Assembly: GCA_016081115.2 (NCBI GenBank)
Contig: CM071924.1
Location: 92,642,616-92,706,615, forward strand
Reading direction: 5' to 3'
Source of the DNA: Rehmannia glutinosa
Taxonomy: Eukaryota > Streptophyta > Magnoliopsida > Lamiales > Orobanchaceae
Length of the DNA: 64,000 nt
The first letter of the stretch is position 1. Each line of letters begins with the position of its first letter. The notes under the pieces were generated by a model that worked only from the letters and a program-made list of their open reading frames with translations, was not told the origin of the DNA and searched no databases. This document shows, one piece after another, positions 47,101-59,575 of the stretch. Position numbers and translations under genes: made by a program.

Positions 47101-48503
47101 CTCTTCTTCTTCTATAAACTCGGGTCGTTGGAACTGTTCCTTGACTTGCTCAACTTCCATTTCTCCACTCACGCAGACGATTTTGGATGTCGGGTAAGGT
47201 GGAGATAGGATCATTACATCACTATCTCTCTGGCGCGTTTCTTTGTGTTTCATTGCGTGAACTACAATGTGTCTTGAGTTGCCTCTCACTGATCGCCTTC
47301 AGCAGACTTGGCTATTTCATCAATTACATCCGGAGACTCTACTTCTCCAGCGATCTCCGTATCTTCTCTAGGCTGAGTGGTGACTCATTTGGTTTCTCCA
47401 CTCGAAGCGCTTGATAATCCGTCTTCGTCTCTAGTTTGTACCGGGGAATTTCTCGGTTCGAGATGTTGTCTTTCGAGTCTTGTGCGGCGGGGGCGTCTTG
47501 GTGTTTGTTTTCGAGGAGCCTGTCTGTCTTGGCTTGTCGATTCTCCTCTTTTTGACGATCGGAGAAGGTATTTGTGAGTCCTTTCGACCGACCGCCGCAG
47601 GGCGGTGACTCGCTGCAGGGGGGGAGCATGTTTGGTTTTTTCTTTGCACGCAGGGGCAGATCTTCTTAGCTTGTTTGCATGGGCTTTTTCTTCTTGGCCG
47701 GAGAGAAAAGCTTTGTATCTTGGTGGTGATTCCCCTCACATGGTGTCGCTCTCTTGGCGTAAGCTCGCTTCCGAGCGCCGCAGAGGTTTGCTCGAACATC
47801 CTCTTGTTAACATGGAAAGCCTTCCCATGTATAAGAGGAACTCCTTTCACCTCCAATAGTCGGCCAATCACTAGGCCATATCCTAGGGATCCTCCAAATG
47901 AGCCATCTTCTTTGAAGGACTTGTTCCCACGTTCGGGCAGAGTCTGCGTAGACAAACTCAACCCGGTTTATCTTCTTTTCTTCGATGATTGCGGCCATTA
48001 CAATCGCTTTGCCTTTGTGATTGGTCAAAGCCGCCAAATTTGATGTCGATACATTTGGCAACTATGTCCAACAACTTGTGATAATCCTCCTTCGCAGTCT
48101 CTTGTTTTCTTTGTATACACTATTTTATCGGCAAAGTCGGGCTTGGCTATTTCTTTCCAAGCATCGGCCAGGTTGACATCAGCCGTTAATCTTTGATGCT
48201 CCTTCCTGCTGGTAGTGAGCAGTGTTCACCAAATCCTTGGCGAGAGATAGTCACCGCTTTCCGTGAAGATGACTTGATTCCTTCATCGTGAATCTCGGCA
48301 TTCACGAATTGTGCGACCTCCTCCACGTAGGTCATCGGATATTCTAACGTTAGAAACGGTTTTAGTGGGGACGTTTCCAACTTCTCGGCCGATTTTCTTC
48401 ACCAGGGTGTCGTCGGACCCCTGTTTCATCATTCCGTCAAAATCCACCGTGGAGCGGTGTGGATTTGCTTTCCTAACTTGGTAAAGTCATAAGTTGGTGC
48501 CAT
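44165..48503 (-). pseudogene. Sirevirus env-like / third-ORF region, broken
   Basis: It starts with an ATG at 48503 (MAPTYDFTKLGK) and runs towards the 3' LTR in at least ten short frames. Parts at 47807-48061 (NHKGKAIVMAAI) and 47431-47961 (GYGLVIGRLLEVKGVP) resemble the plant-transposon domain found in the extra ORF of Sireviruses. Arg/Ser/Pro-rich linkers follow (47339-47629, 46384-46668). The C-terminal part (44165-44362) is Glu/Lys/Ala-rich and could form a coiled coil. The region of about 4.3 kb between RNase H and the polypurine tract is what defines SIRE-type elements. No single frame exceeds 176 codons. An envelope function is not established for this class. Confidence 0.7.
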
Positions 48504-49057
48504 TTCTCAGGGATTATATCAAGGAAAAACTCGAGGAAAATGATTTGAAGATAGATAGGGTTTGAGAGTATTTTGCCTTTGCTTTTGAGAGAAAGAGATG
48601 AACAATTTTAGAAGTGTGAGAGAGAAACGGACGAAAATGGCTTAAATATGGTTTATGAAAGGGCGTGCGGGTGGTTTTTGAAATGTGATCGAAATCAACG
48701 GCTTGGATTTCGTGACGCCTATTGAGCATTTCATGTCTTGTATTTAATGCGACAAAGATTTATATCCAATCATAAGCTTGGTGTGCACTTTATGTCCGTA
48801 CACATCATCATTATCCGACGTATTCCTTAAAACATTCCCGCTTAGTCAAACGATTGCGTTTTTGTCACTTTGCTCATAAGTTATTCAGCTTATCCCTTAG
48901 CCGATTCAACTCTACTTCTCACGATTCTCTTAGTGACTCGGCTATCGGTGACTTGGTGTAGGTGACTTTTCCGTCTGGTGATTCTTGGTGATTTGATTTT
49001 TCGACTCTTTTTCACCCCTTTTCTGTTCCATTTCTTTTCTTTGATTAAATGCGAGTG

Positions 49058-50595
49058 TCACCACTCAATTAGCCCCAACTCATGCTTGAGTTCTTCAAAT
49101 CTTGACTCACATAGTGGTTTTGTGAAGATGTCGGCTAGTTGTTTATCGGTTGAGATATATTCCAGGATGATGTCCTTCTTTTCAACATGATCTCTTATGA
49201 AGTGATATCCGACATCAATATGTTTTGTTCTTGAGTGCAACACAGATTTTGAGTGATTGCAATTGCACTTGTGTTATCACACATGATTGGAATTTCTTTT
49301 TCTTCAACTTCATAGTCTCTCATTTCTTTGTCTCATCCATAGGACTTGGGCACAACAATAATTTTGCCTATGTATTCGCCTCATTTGTAGAGGTGGCTAT
49401 TGAGTTTTGCTTCTTGCTAAACCAGAAATCACTGTTTCCTAGCATTTGACATGTGCCTCAAGTGCTCTTCTTCCTGTCCACTCTGCATCCAAAGATAGTC
49501 GGGAATCGAATAGCCAATTAGCTTGAATCCACCTTCCTTTGGATACCATAGCCCTACTCCGCTTCCTTTCAAGTATCTCAATATTCTCTTTTCTTTGTCA
49601 TATGGCTCTCTTTTGGAGCGGATTGAAATCTTGCACATACACCTACAACAAAGGTGATGTCCGCTCTGCTTTGTGAGATAGAGCAATGATCCAATAAGTG
49701 CTCAGTATCTTGTTTGATCTCTGTGCTTACCATCCGCATCCATGTCCATTTTGGTGATGTGTTCATTGGTATTTTTACGAAGACTTCTCCTCCATACCAA
49801 ACTTCTTCATTAAATCTCTGGTGTATTTTGTTTGACTTATGAAGGTTCCATCCTTCATTTGTTTCACTTGGAGTCCAAGGAAGAATGTCGCTCTCCCATC
49901 ATGCTCATTTCAAATTTACTTTGCATGAGGTTTGAGAACTTTTCACATGACTCTTTGTTTGTGGATCCAAAGATGATGTCATCAACATATATTTGAACAA
50001 GTAGAATACTCTTCTTGTCTTGAATTCTGAAGAGTGTTCTATCTACTTTTCCTTTTGTGGATCCATTTTCAGTTAAGAATTGTGACAAGGTATCATACCA
50101 TGCTCTGGGTGCCTGCTTCAATCCATACAGAGCTTTCTTGAGTTTGTATACCTTATCTCCAAGAGTCTTCGCTCAAATCCTGGAGGTTGTTCAACATACA
50201 CTTCTTCTTCCAATAAACCATTTAGGAATGCACTTTTTACATCCATCGATATACAATGAAATTCTTGTGAGCTGCATAGCCAAGAAACATCCTTATAGCT
50301 TCTAATCTTGCTACAGGGGCAAATGTTTCATCAAAATCTATCCCTTCTTCTTGGTAATATCCTTTGGCTACTAGCCTTGCTTTGTTTCTTACCACGTAAC
50401 CTTCCTCGTTCATCTTATTTCGAACACCCATTTGGTTCCAATAACATTTTGATGTATGGGTCTTTGCACTAATTCCCAAACTTTATTTCTCTCAAACCGA
50501 TTCACTCTTCTTGCATAGCTTGAATCCAATGTGTGTCGTCCAATGCTTGTGACACATCTTTGGGCTCTATTTTGCGAGATGAAGCATGTGAACAT
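49058..50595 (-). pseudogene. Sirevirus reverse transcriptase and RNase H, frameshifted
   Basis: Read on the minus strand: RT fingers at 50237-50479 (NKARLVAKGYYQEEGIDFDE, FAPVARLEAIR), the catalytic YVDD box at 49978-49989 followed by IIFGS, then a shifted thumb/connection region (49429-49766). RNase H ends at 49058-49243 with TKHIDVGYHFIRDHV and ADIFTKPL. The YVDD residues are intact, but frame changes separate every block. A stop at 49058 ends the pol reading, as in other copia elements. Confidence 0.92.
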
Positions 50596-51155
50596 GGCTT
50601 CTTGTTGAGTTTCGGATCTTGTCTTGACACCTTCTCTTATATCTCCAATGACAAGTTCTCGTGGATGGTCTCTCGGTCATCTTACATCAAGGTTGGAGTA
50701 AGTTAGTTGGATTGATCGACTTGCGCTTGTTTTTCTTTGTGGTCACTTTCTCGTAATCACTTAGCCGCAAATTTTCCAGCTATTTTTGAGATTCAGCTAT
50801 CTCATCTTCTTCTCAATTGATAATTCCAGCTTTTTCACTTCAAAGATAGGGACTCTTCTTTATGGTTGGATGATTTAGCTTATCGGTGACTCTCCAATGT
50901 CTTCTCCATTTATATTTGGCTCATCAAATACTACATGAATGGATTCTTCCGCAACCATAGTCCTTTTGTTGAGTATTTCGTAGGCTTTGCTTTAATTTGA
51001 GTATCCTAAGAAGATACATTCATCGCCTTTAGCATCAAAAGCCTTTAGATTGTCTTTGCCATTGTTGTGGATGAAGCATTTGCATCCAAATATTAAAAAT
51101 ATGCAATATTTGGTTTTCTTCCGATCCGGATCTCATAGGGGTCTTTGTCACCGCC

Positions 51156-52428
51156 TCATTTATCATACATCCGTTTTGAGTGTAGCAAAGTGTGTTGATT
51201 GCTCAGCCCAAAATCTTTTTGGTAACTCGCTTGACTAACATGGTCCTTGCCGCTTCTTTGAGGTTCTATTTCTTCTTTCGCAACTCCATTCTCTTTGTGG
51301 AGTCCTTGCTGGCGATAGTTCATGACCAATACCATTCTCAATACAATATCGAGTTATTATTCCATTGACAAACTCGGTTCCTGTCTCCGATCTTATTTTG
51401 ATAATGGTTTGACTCTTCTCGTTTTGAATCCTCTTCATCGATTTGTGGTAGTTTTTGTAGAGTTTCTTTCTTCTTACACATGAATATTGTCCATGTATAT
51501 CTTGAGTAGTCATCTACTACCACCAAGGTATATTTCTTTCCACTTATCTTTGGCAGTTCCTTTGGGCCAAATAGATCCATATGAAGCGATGCAATATTCT
51601 TGTTGAGGATGGGCATGTCTTTTCTTTGAATGACGACTTGATTTGTTTTCCTTCGACACGCGTCACATATACTCTCCTTCAGATATCGAGTCCGGAAGTC
51701 CTTCCACAAGATGACTTCTTGCAAGTTTGTTGATCGTTTTGAAATTCAGTGACTCGCACTTTTTGTGCCACAATAACTTGATTTGATTCACCAGTGCTTT
51801 CTTTGCTAGAGATGCAGTCTTTGGGTGTTGGGTGTTGACCAATCCACTACATACATATATTTTCTCGTCTACATCCTTGCAAAGACAACTTCATTTGATT
51901 CAATATCTTTGATTTGGCATATGCCCATGTTGAATCCAACATTGTAGCCCTTATCACAAAGTTGTCGATGCTTAGTAAATTGAAGTTTAGTCCTTCAACA
52001 TATGCAACATCTCGTGATCTCTAATCCATTCCTCTTGATGGATCCAATACCTCTTATTTCGCCAGGGGCTTCATTTCCTCCAAATATGACTTTTGCTCCT
52101 TTAACTTCCTTGAATTTTGACATGATTTTTCTTATTTCTGTCATATGTCCTGGAACAACCACTATCCATGTACCAGGTTCATTGGCACTTTCACTGTTCC
52201 TTGAACCTCGCAATCAAGGAAATTAAGTTTTAGGTACCCATACTTGTCTGGGTCCCGAGGGGTTAGAATTGTAAGATGATCCAACCAACCTATAGCCAAA
52301 TGATTTGACTCTAAGAGGTTGCCATCTATCGTGCCATAATCATAATTAATCCTGGCAAATTGCTTGGGGATTCTAGGTTCATACAACTGTCTCTTTTGTC
52401 GTATGCCTGCGCATATGTGTTTTAGCAA
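51156..52428 (-). pseudogene. Sirevirus protease and integrase, frameshifted
   Basis: The protease region is at about 51995-52213: the usual WxxDSG catalytic segment reads TWIVVVPGHMTE, so the active-site Asp is lost or out of frame. The integrase zinc-binding part ends with SICDACRRKT (51640-51670). The catalytic core follows: HMDLFGP with the first Asp at 51575-51577, VVVDDYSRYTWTIFM with the second Asp region, and RSETGTEFVNG with ARTPQREW at 51250-51400. Order PR-IN-RT is diagnostic of Ty1/copia. Confidence 0.85.
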
Positions 52429-52756
52429 TTGCCTTCCTGGGTAATTGTGGTGTTTTTGAGTGTAGTACCTAGTGCATATGTGTGCTTTGATTAAAGCTCT
52501 TATACTTTTGGAATGGCCTTTCTTTGAGTTCAGGCCTTTGCCATTTGGGCTTATATTCCATAAGTCTATGCCGATAGTTCACATTATTCCAATCACTTGG
52601 CTTGGATATTTTCTACCATTCCCATCATTTGTATTTCTTTTATGGATTTTTGGGGTTTTTGGTAGCTCGCTTCTTCTTTACGAGTATTTTTGTTTGGAGT
52701 TTTTGAGGACTCATTTGAATCTTTTCTGGTGCCCTTTCAAAGACACTCAACTCCGG

Positions 52757-54546
52757 TCATTTTCCTTTTCCTTTATAACCAAGGCCGCTTTGCTTATTAT
52801 TGTGCTTTGGAGTGAATGTGTGTGCAACATTTAGAGTTTTGGATTTTTCGGACTCTTCATGACTTGAAGATCCTTTTTCCAAAATTACTCTTGAGGTTTG
52901 ACATAACACAGAGGAATTAAATCCTAAGCCTGTCTTGTCTCCACATTCTCTTTGACTCATAATAAGATCATCCAATGATTTAGATGCCTTAGTGAATGAG
53001 GCAATAACATTCTTGAGGTCATTTTCCTCTTTTCTATAGCAAAGCAATTTCTCGCTATTAATTTAGCATTTTCACCTTTTAAACTTTCATTCTCATTAGC
53101 TATTTGACTTAGAGTACTCGGCTCCTTAGTCACTTTGAGTTTTGACTTTTGAGTAGGTGTTTTCCTCATTCAATAGTGTGTGTGAGGATTTAATGTGTTC
53201 AAAATCTTTCATCATTTTGCCTAATGAATCATAAAGATCAAGTGGGTGATGAAGTGTGTGTGTCACGGTCACTATCATCAGTGTTCGAGTTTGATGAGTT
53301 AGATTGTACCTCATCTTCTTGGTCGTTGATCTTGTTCCTTGGCCATCAAGCGGCATCGGGGCTTCTTCGAGTCACTTGAGTAGTCACCTTCATCGCTGCT
53401 CAATCACTGTCTCTCTTGACTTGGGTCGTCTCATCGTCCCTCGCAGACCATCATTGCCTTTTTCTTTTCTTCTTTTTCTCTCAAGACCTTTCTTTCTTCT
53501 TCATCCCTCGTACTTGTTGACTACAGGATATGAGCGATCAATGGCATAGTGACCTGGTTGTCTACAGCCCAACATAGATATTCAACTTTTTGATCGACTC
53601 TTTCCATTATTGAGTTGTCACCCTTTGATACTCAACTTTTTGTTGATCTGTTCTCTTGGTTGGCCTGTCTTCCCTTGATTTGGAGGGAGCCGAGTGTCTT
53701 CTCGAAGATTCACCCTTTCCTCTCTTGTAGTTCTTATTGAAGAACTTGTTGAACCTTTTAACCATCGGGTTTATTTCTTCCGGGTCAATGACTTCTTTGA
53801 CCTCAGCTCTCTTCCCATCCTTAACAATTAGAGAGCAAAATTGTTTTGGGTACAGCTTGTCTCTTCCTCGGTCTTTTCTTCTCACTCAAACTCATAGGCT
53901 TTGAGGTCCGAGAATAGTTCATAGTTGGATGTCTTTGATAGGTCCATGGAATGTCTCGGTGCCATGACCTTCATTTCCCATTCATTTGGAAGACTTTTAG
54001 GATTTTCATACACATTTCCTTCGTGTATATTCCTTTCTAAGTGCGATGACTCATTTGTGATTTCGTGAACCGAGCATCCGGTTGATCCAGGTTTTCTCCG
54101 AGATCATTTTGAAGTTCTCAAATTTCTCAGACAATGACCACGACAATTTGTTTTTTTGATTTGCTCGAGCCTTCACAAATCAATGTCACTTGTCCTGCAT
54201 TTCCTTAGCCGTTTTGCATGATTTGACTTTATTGAACATGGCTTTGTCTAAGGTTTTGTAAAGAATGTCCTTGGCTACATTGTCCAGGTTGTATCTTTTT
54301 TCGTCATCATTTGTCCACTCAGTTCTTGGTTTTTCAACCATGATCGTCCGGGAGCAAAGATCTTCTTCTCCTTCACCGCAACTCTTCGCATAACCGTGTT
54401 CACCTTTAATATTTGCAGAGGCCCATCTTCTATCACTATCCACATCTCATCATGTAATGCTTTGATAGATGAGCTCGCATGCGAATTTTCCAATCATCAA
54501 ATTCTTCAATAGTGAACATAGGGATGCGTGTCAAATTTGCTTCCAT
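52757..54546 (-). pseudogene. Sirevirus gag, broken
   Basis: The start codon is at 54544-54546 (MEANLTRIPMFTIEEFDDWK, read directly). The capsid-like UBN2/retrotrans_gag segment continues at 54186-54443 (LDNVAKDILYKTLDKAMFNK). A basic stretch lies at 53607-53885 (KRFNKFFNKNYKRGKGESS). A degraded CCHC zinc knuckle sits near 53500-53590 (GCRQPGHYAID, last Cys replaced by Ser). A Ser/Lys/Glu-rich coiled coil (52757-53356) links to the protease. At least six frame changes are needed to read it through. Confidence 0.85.
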
Positions 54547-54659
54547 GATAATAACTTTTGATGATAAGAAGAGTTTTGAAAACTTAAGTACTAAAGCGGA
54601 CTTTGAAAAGTTTGGAGATCTAGTTCAAGAACCGGTGCGGAGGGTTCAATGAACCAACC

Positions 54660-54671
54660 GCTCCGATACCA
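54660..54671 (-). promoter_or_regulatory. Primer binding site of the Sirevirus
   Basis: TGGTATCGGAGC on the minus strand, two bases after the 5' LTR. It pairs with the 3' end of plant initiator Met-tRNA apart from one G for A change (typical PBS TGGTATCAGAGC). Confidence 0.9.
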
Positions 54672-54673
54672 CT

Positions 54674-56220
54674 TGTAGGTCCCAAGGGGTGTAAGTGTAA
54701 GGTTTAGAAGGGGGTTGAATAAACCTTACCAAATTTTTGATTTAGTCCTTTTAAATCTACGAGTTGATTCTACACAAGTTGTGTCCTTGATGGGACGATC
54801 GAGTTAGTCGCTCAAAGAGAGTTTAATCTCTCAACATGACTCAAATTTGAGTCGTTGATGGATTAACTTTTGCTGGCTATAATTTGACTCAACTGTGGTT
54901 TTTTTTTCCGGCGGAAGACTTAACACCCTTAAGTTTGATTAAGCAAGATTTTAGAGCTTGATTTAGTACTTATAAATTATCGTGTGGATAGCAAATTTAT
55001 CAAACAGATATAAGCGATTAATAATGCAAGAATTAAAGTCTTTGAAAAGTAAATGACACAATGAAGTTTTTATAGAGGTTCAAGATGGGGTAATTCTTCT
55101 ACTCCTCTCTTCTCCAACTCCCCGGAGGAATCCACTAAGTAATGATCGGTTTACAAAGTGGGCAATCCGGATACAAGTCTTGATCACAACAAATGGCCGA
55201 CTTGATCCTTAGGGACTCACCTGAGACGCCTTGATCACTCACCGGCTTCTCGCACGACTCGCCTTCTTCACAGGGTAGTGCCTTTGTTACTACAACTCAC
55301 TTGCTCAAGCTCTTTGGATTTGATCACGAAGCCCTCCAAAAGCTTAAGACTTGGTTCTACCTTGAACCTTTCTACAATCCTTCCTGGAATGTAGACCCCT
55401 TTTCTTCAAAAGTTTCCTCTTCAACTGATTGAAGTTCTCTTTCCTTCACAGGTGAGTGTTGGATTGATGTACTTCGTAATGTAGGCTTGAGGATTGAGAA
55501 TGTTTCAGTTTTTCTAATGTGCTTGTATATCTCACGTGTGTGTCATCCTTCTTCTCAAACAAACTCCTCGGCCTTTTTATAGTGAACTTTCAAAAATTTG
55601 CCCGTTGAAGAGATAGGCTTATTTTTGAAAGTCACTTTCAATCGTTGGCTTGTCTTGTTGCGCTTCTTGGAATTGCCATTTCCTCGTATGAATTGTTCTT
55701 TCACCTTTTCGAGTTCGACACGGTGTAGTGCTTCCCATCGTTCATTCCTTTTGCACGCTTCTCGGGGGTCGAGCACTCCGAGAAAGGTGGTATGGAGATA
55801 TTACTTGTTTAAGTAAATCTCTTGATTTTGCGGCAACGGTTCTTTTACAATTATCTCGACTTGACCGCATTTCCTTGCTTTCCCAGGTGACTTAGAGTCG
55901 CCTTCCAATCATGGATGACTCTTTGTCACTTCAACTTGAGACTGGCTTCTGAGTTGAGTTGAGTCGATGCTCCACTCACCGCATCTCACCGCTTCTCCAA
56001 GAGAGTTCTGTCTACTCTTTCTTTGCCATACTCAAATTGTCTCGCATGTGAGTCTTCCTTCAAGTCTTGATTTGTCTTCTTGCATGTTAGGGCGTAGGCC
56101 GACTTAACTCGGCTTTTCTTATTTATTGCAATGCATTTTACAACAAGAATTGGGGTGCCAACTTTCTACTCTAAGTTTTACATGGCATTCATCAAAATCT
56201 AAACAATAAAATTCCTAACA
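54674..56220 (-). repeat. 5' LTR of the Sirevirus
   Basis: 1547 bp, minus strand, TGTTAGGAATTTT to CTTGGGACCTACA, followed by the primer site. It should carry the promoter: TTTTTATAGTGAAC on the plus strand at about 55574 lies at a plausible place, but I could not assign a TATA box securely. Confidence 0.95.
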
Positions 56221-56225
56221 AAATT

Positions 56226-57600
56226 TTATCATATTATATTATATATATAAATGAATAATTATATAAATGTACATATATTATATAACCGCATATTATTGAA
56301 AAACAAGTAATTAAGAAATTAAATTTAAATATTATTTAATGAATAAAAATCGCAAGATAAATCTAAATAGTATTTGATAAGATCGACCAAATAAAAATTA
56401 AAAACTTAAAATACAAAAAAATTAAAAAAATGCATACAAAATTTATAAAATATTTAATAAATCTAAAATTATCCTATAATTCACAAAATTATATAAATAA
56501 ATGAAATTTATGAAATAAAGCCTTAAAATTATCAAGTGAATCTAAAATTTATTTGATAATCCTTAAAATCATCAGATAAGATCTAAAATACATTAAGATA
56601 AATCTAAAAGTTACTATAATATAAATATAAATTATTTTATTGTAAATTAAAAATAAATCAAATAACATCCACAATTATTTTAAGAACTTGAGAATTAAAT
56701 AAAACCTAAGATTATTTAAATAAATGACAAGCTGTGTTATAAAATCTTCAATTAATACATCATACTTTCCAAATTTGAAAAATCGTAATTCCTATTTTCA
56801 TTATCTTAGCATAATTTTGGCACATTCTGATGGTTGCTGTAAAAATTATGCAACTTTTATACTTTTTTTATTTTTTTATTTTGAGTATATTAATTTTATT
56901 TATATTTCCACAGATCTAATGTCGGTAGAGTTTTAGACATAATGTGAATTTGAACTTAATAGTTACTGATATATTTTTCCCAAAGTCAGTTTACGAAAAT
57001 CACAATTCTTGTTGTATAAGTATAACCAAATATCCTGGTAATTATTATATGAAAAACTCGAACAGTATACTACACGGTCCGAATAATATTATACAAATTT
57101 TAAGAACAAAATTAAAATTTCAAGACTATATTAAAACACATAAATAAATAAAATATATAACACAAAATCAGCAAACCAATATCTTCAAATTTAAATATTG
57201 ATAGAGGAGATTTATATAAATATATATATATATATTCAAATATATAGCAGTTTTAGAAATAATATATATATATATATGGATTTTGTAGACATGGATGTTG
57301 TATATATTTTTTTGGACAAAAATAATTAAATACCGACATAAAAATATTATTTATTTGTTATATTAGTCATGTTATATTTATTTGTTAATCTCAAAGAATA
57401 AAACAACTATAATCCGTTATGTTAGATAGTTTTCTCAAATAATCATGATTTAAGTAGTATGATATTGTTATTGATAGGAAATTTATTTTTATAGAATTTG
57501 ATGATGATTAGAAAATTATATATTAGAAAGTTGGTACCCCAATTTGTTGTATTTATTGCTTATGTGTCAAATAGGATTTTAGTTGTCTTTATACATCTAA
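56226..57600. other. AT-rich DNA without a gene
   Basis: Extremely A+T-rich with short TA runs near 57216-57235 and 57260-57278. The open frames at 56724-57147 are low-complexity and resemble no family. Confidence 0.5.
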
Positions 57601-59575
57601 GTCAAGATACATAAGGCTCTCAGAAAAGTTGCAGGATTCTCCAGGGTATTAAAATGCGTAAATCATGTAGATACCTTGGTCACTGGGATTGGAAGGTCTA
57701 AGAAAGAAATTTTTAACTATGTTTTGGATGTTGTTCAAAAAAAAATTCAAAATTGGAAAAATTATTTTCTTTCTACTGCTGGTAAAGATGTGTTGATTAG
57801 ATCTATCTTGGAGGCTCTTCCTGTTTTTGTTATGTCTTGCTTTAAACTTCCTGTTGGTATTTGTAAAGGGATTAATCAATTGGCTTCTAACTTTTGGTGG
57901 GGTGTTTCTGAGGGGGGGCATAATAAAATCCTGGAAAGCTTAACATCTTATTTCTACTCTTAAGGAGGAGGGTGGGTTGGGCTTTCATGATCTTAAGTTG
58001 TTCAATGAAGCTCTATTAGCCAAACAACTTTGGAGACTTATTGAACAACCAAACCTTATTGTGAGTAGGGTTCTTAAAGCTAAGTATTTTTCTAATGGGA
58101 GCTTCATGGGGGTAGGGGTTTCAAATGGTGCTTCTTGGTTGTGGAAAAGTTGGATGTAGGTTAGAGTTGTGATTAATAAAGGAAAGAGATTTGAGATCGA
58201 GGATGGGAAATCATAATATCCAAGTCTCGATCTTGGATCCCTAAATCTTATGGTTTTATTCCTAGTCAAAGAAATCCGTCCTTTGCTGCTGCTACTCCTA
58301 GAATGGTGTCTGATCTTTTCAATGTTGATGGTTATTCTTGGAATGAATCTTTAATTAAACAAATTTTCATAAAAGATGATGCTTTCAATATCTTGCAAAT
58401 CCCTATCCCCAATCCTTCTATTGGTGACAAATTAATTTGTCATTTTGAGCAAAAAGGAAAGTTCACTGTGAAATCTGCATATCACTGTTTGATTGATGAT
58501 AAACTGGCTGGTCTTGCTCAGCCTGAAAGTAGTGTGGCAAGAGGAAAAAAGCTAAAGATGTGGGACTGTATTTGGAAGTTAAAGGTACAACAAAAACTTA
58601 ATTTTTTTCTTGTGGAAGTGTTGTAATGGAATCATTCCCATTAAAATGAATGTTGCTAAAAAAGGTATTGAGCATGATGTTATTTGTTAGCTGTGTGGGA
58701 TGGAGGAGGAAACTATGGAACACCTCTTTTTGAGTGTGGTAGAGCTAGAACTATTTGGAAGCTTTCTCCTATTTCATAGGATGGTATGGAACAAAGTAAG
58801 TGTTTCTTTTCTGACTGGTGGTTTGATCTTTGTTGCCTTGATGGGGATGGTACCAATAAGTTTCGAGTCGAGCTAACCACCTATATCCTATGGTGGCTTT
58901 GGAAGATAGAAACCATCCAATAAGTTTCGAGTCGAGCTAACCACCTATATCCTATGGTGGCTTTGGAAGATAGAAACTTATGGACCTTTCAACAGATCTG
59001 GAAGCCGAAGAGGTCTGTTATTCATGTGGTTTTGTCTGATTGGAATGAATTTAAGGTGGCTAATACTAATGCTGCTGGGTGATGATGGATTGTTTCTTGT
59101 TCTTTTTTTTTTTTCTGGTTTTTGGATGTTATAATTGTTTTTTGCTGGTGGTAAGGTCCCTTGGGACCAGTTCTGCTGTTTGGATGGGTGGTGGTTGTTA
59201 TGACGTGGTGGTTGTCTAGGGATCTCTCATGATTCAGTGGACTTTTTTGGGCTTCGATGTTTGGTTTCCTTGATTTTTTGCTGCTGGATTCAAGAAGGGT
59301 GAAGCTGGGAATTATTGTCTCTGCTAGTTTAGCTATCTTGCTGTAATTAGTATATTTGTATAATTGTTAGCAACACCTTGTTTCTTCTGGACAGTTCTGT
59401 TGTTTTTTTATGTTTCTTGGCTGAGGTTTGTCTCAGTTCGCTTGATCTTCCTTGATTGTGAAGGTTTATTTTTCTCCTTGATCCAAAAATGGATTCAAGA
59501 GAATCAGATGTAATTAAACTTGATTTGTCCGATGTTTTATAAGATTGCTATCGTTTCGAGAAAAACAAAGACACC
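57600..59575 (+). pseudogene. 5'-truncated LINE (L1-type non-LTR retrotransposon)
   Basis: Frame 57676-57963 gives GIGRSKKEIFNYVLDVVQKK, NWKNYFLSTAGKDVLIRS and ALPVFVMSCFKLP, the segment that follows the reverse transcriptase core in plant LINEs. After a frameshift, 57977-58159 continues with GFHDLKLFNEALLAKQLWRL, and 58303-58626 with KGKFTVKSAYHCL and a zf-RVT-type end. Endonuclease and the RT catalytic core are absent, as expected of 5' truncation. Stops and frameshifts make it non-functional. A 64-bp tandem duplication lies at 58853-58978. The T-rich 3' UTR runs to an A-rich end near 59563-59572. Confidence 0.88.
58853..58978. repeat. Tandem duplication in the LINE, period 64 bp
   Basis: A block starting CCAATAAGTTTCGAGTCGAG occurs at 58853 and 58917 and covers about 62 identical bases in each copy. 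It includes the ILWWLWKIE part of the zf-RVT domain and would shift the frame. Confidence 0.93.

Larger units (their letters stand above)
42204..56225 (-). mobile_element. Full-length Sirevirus (Ty1/copia, SIRE/Maximus type), 14.0 kb
   Basis: The element is 42209-56220 with AAATT target duplications at 42204-42208 and 56221-56225. On the minus strand the order is 5' LTR, PBS, gag, protease, integrase, reverse transcriptase, RNase H, env-like region, polypurine tract and 3' LTR. Integrase before reverse transcriptase makes it Ty1/copia. The long 3' region after RNase H and the LTR start TGTTAGGAATTTT point to Sireviruses. All coding parts are broken by frameshifts and stops, so this copy is not autonomous as sequenced. 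It lies in AT-rich DNA with no host gene nearby. Confidence 0.95.
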
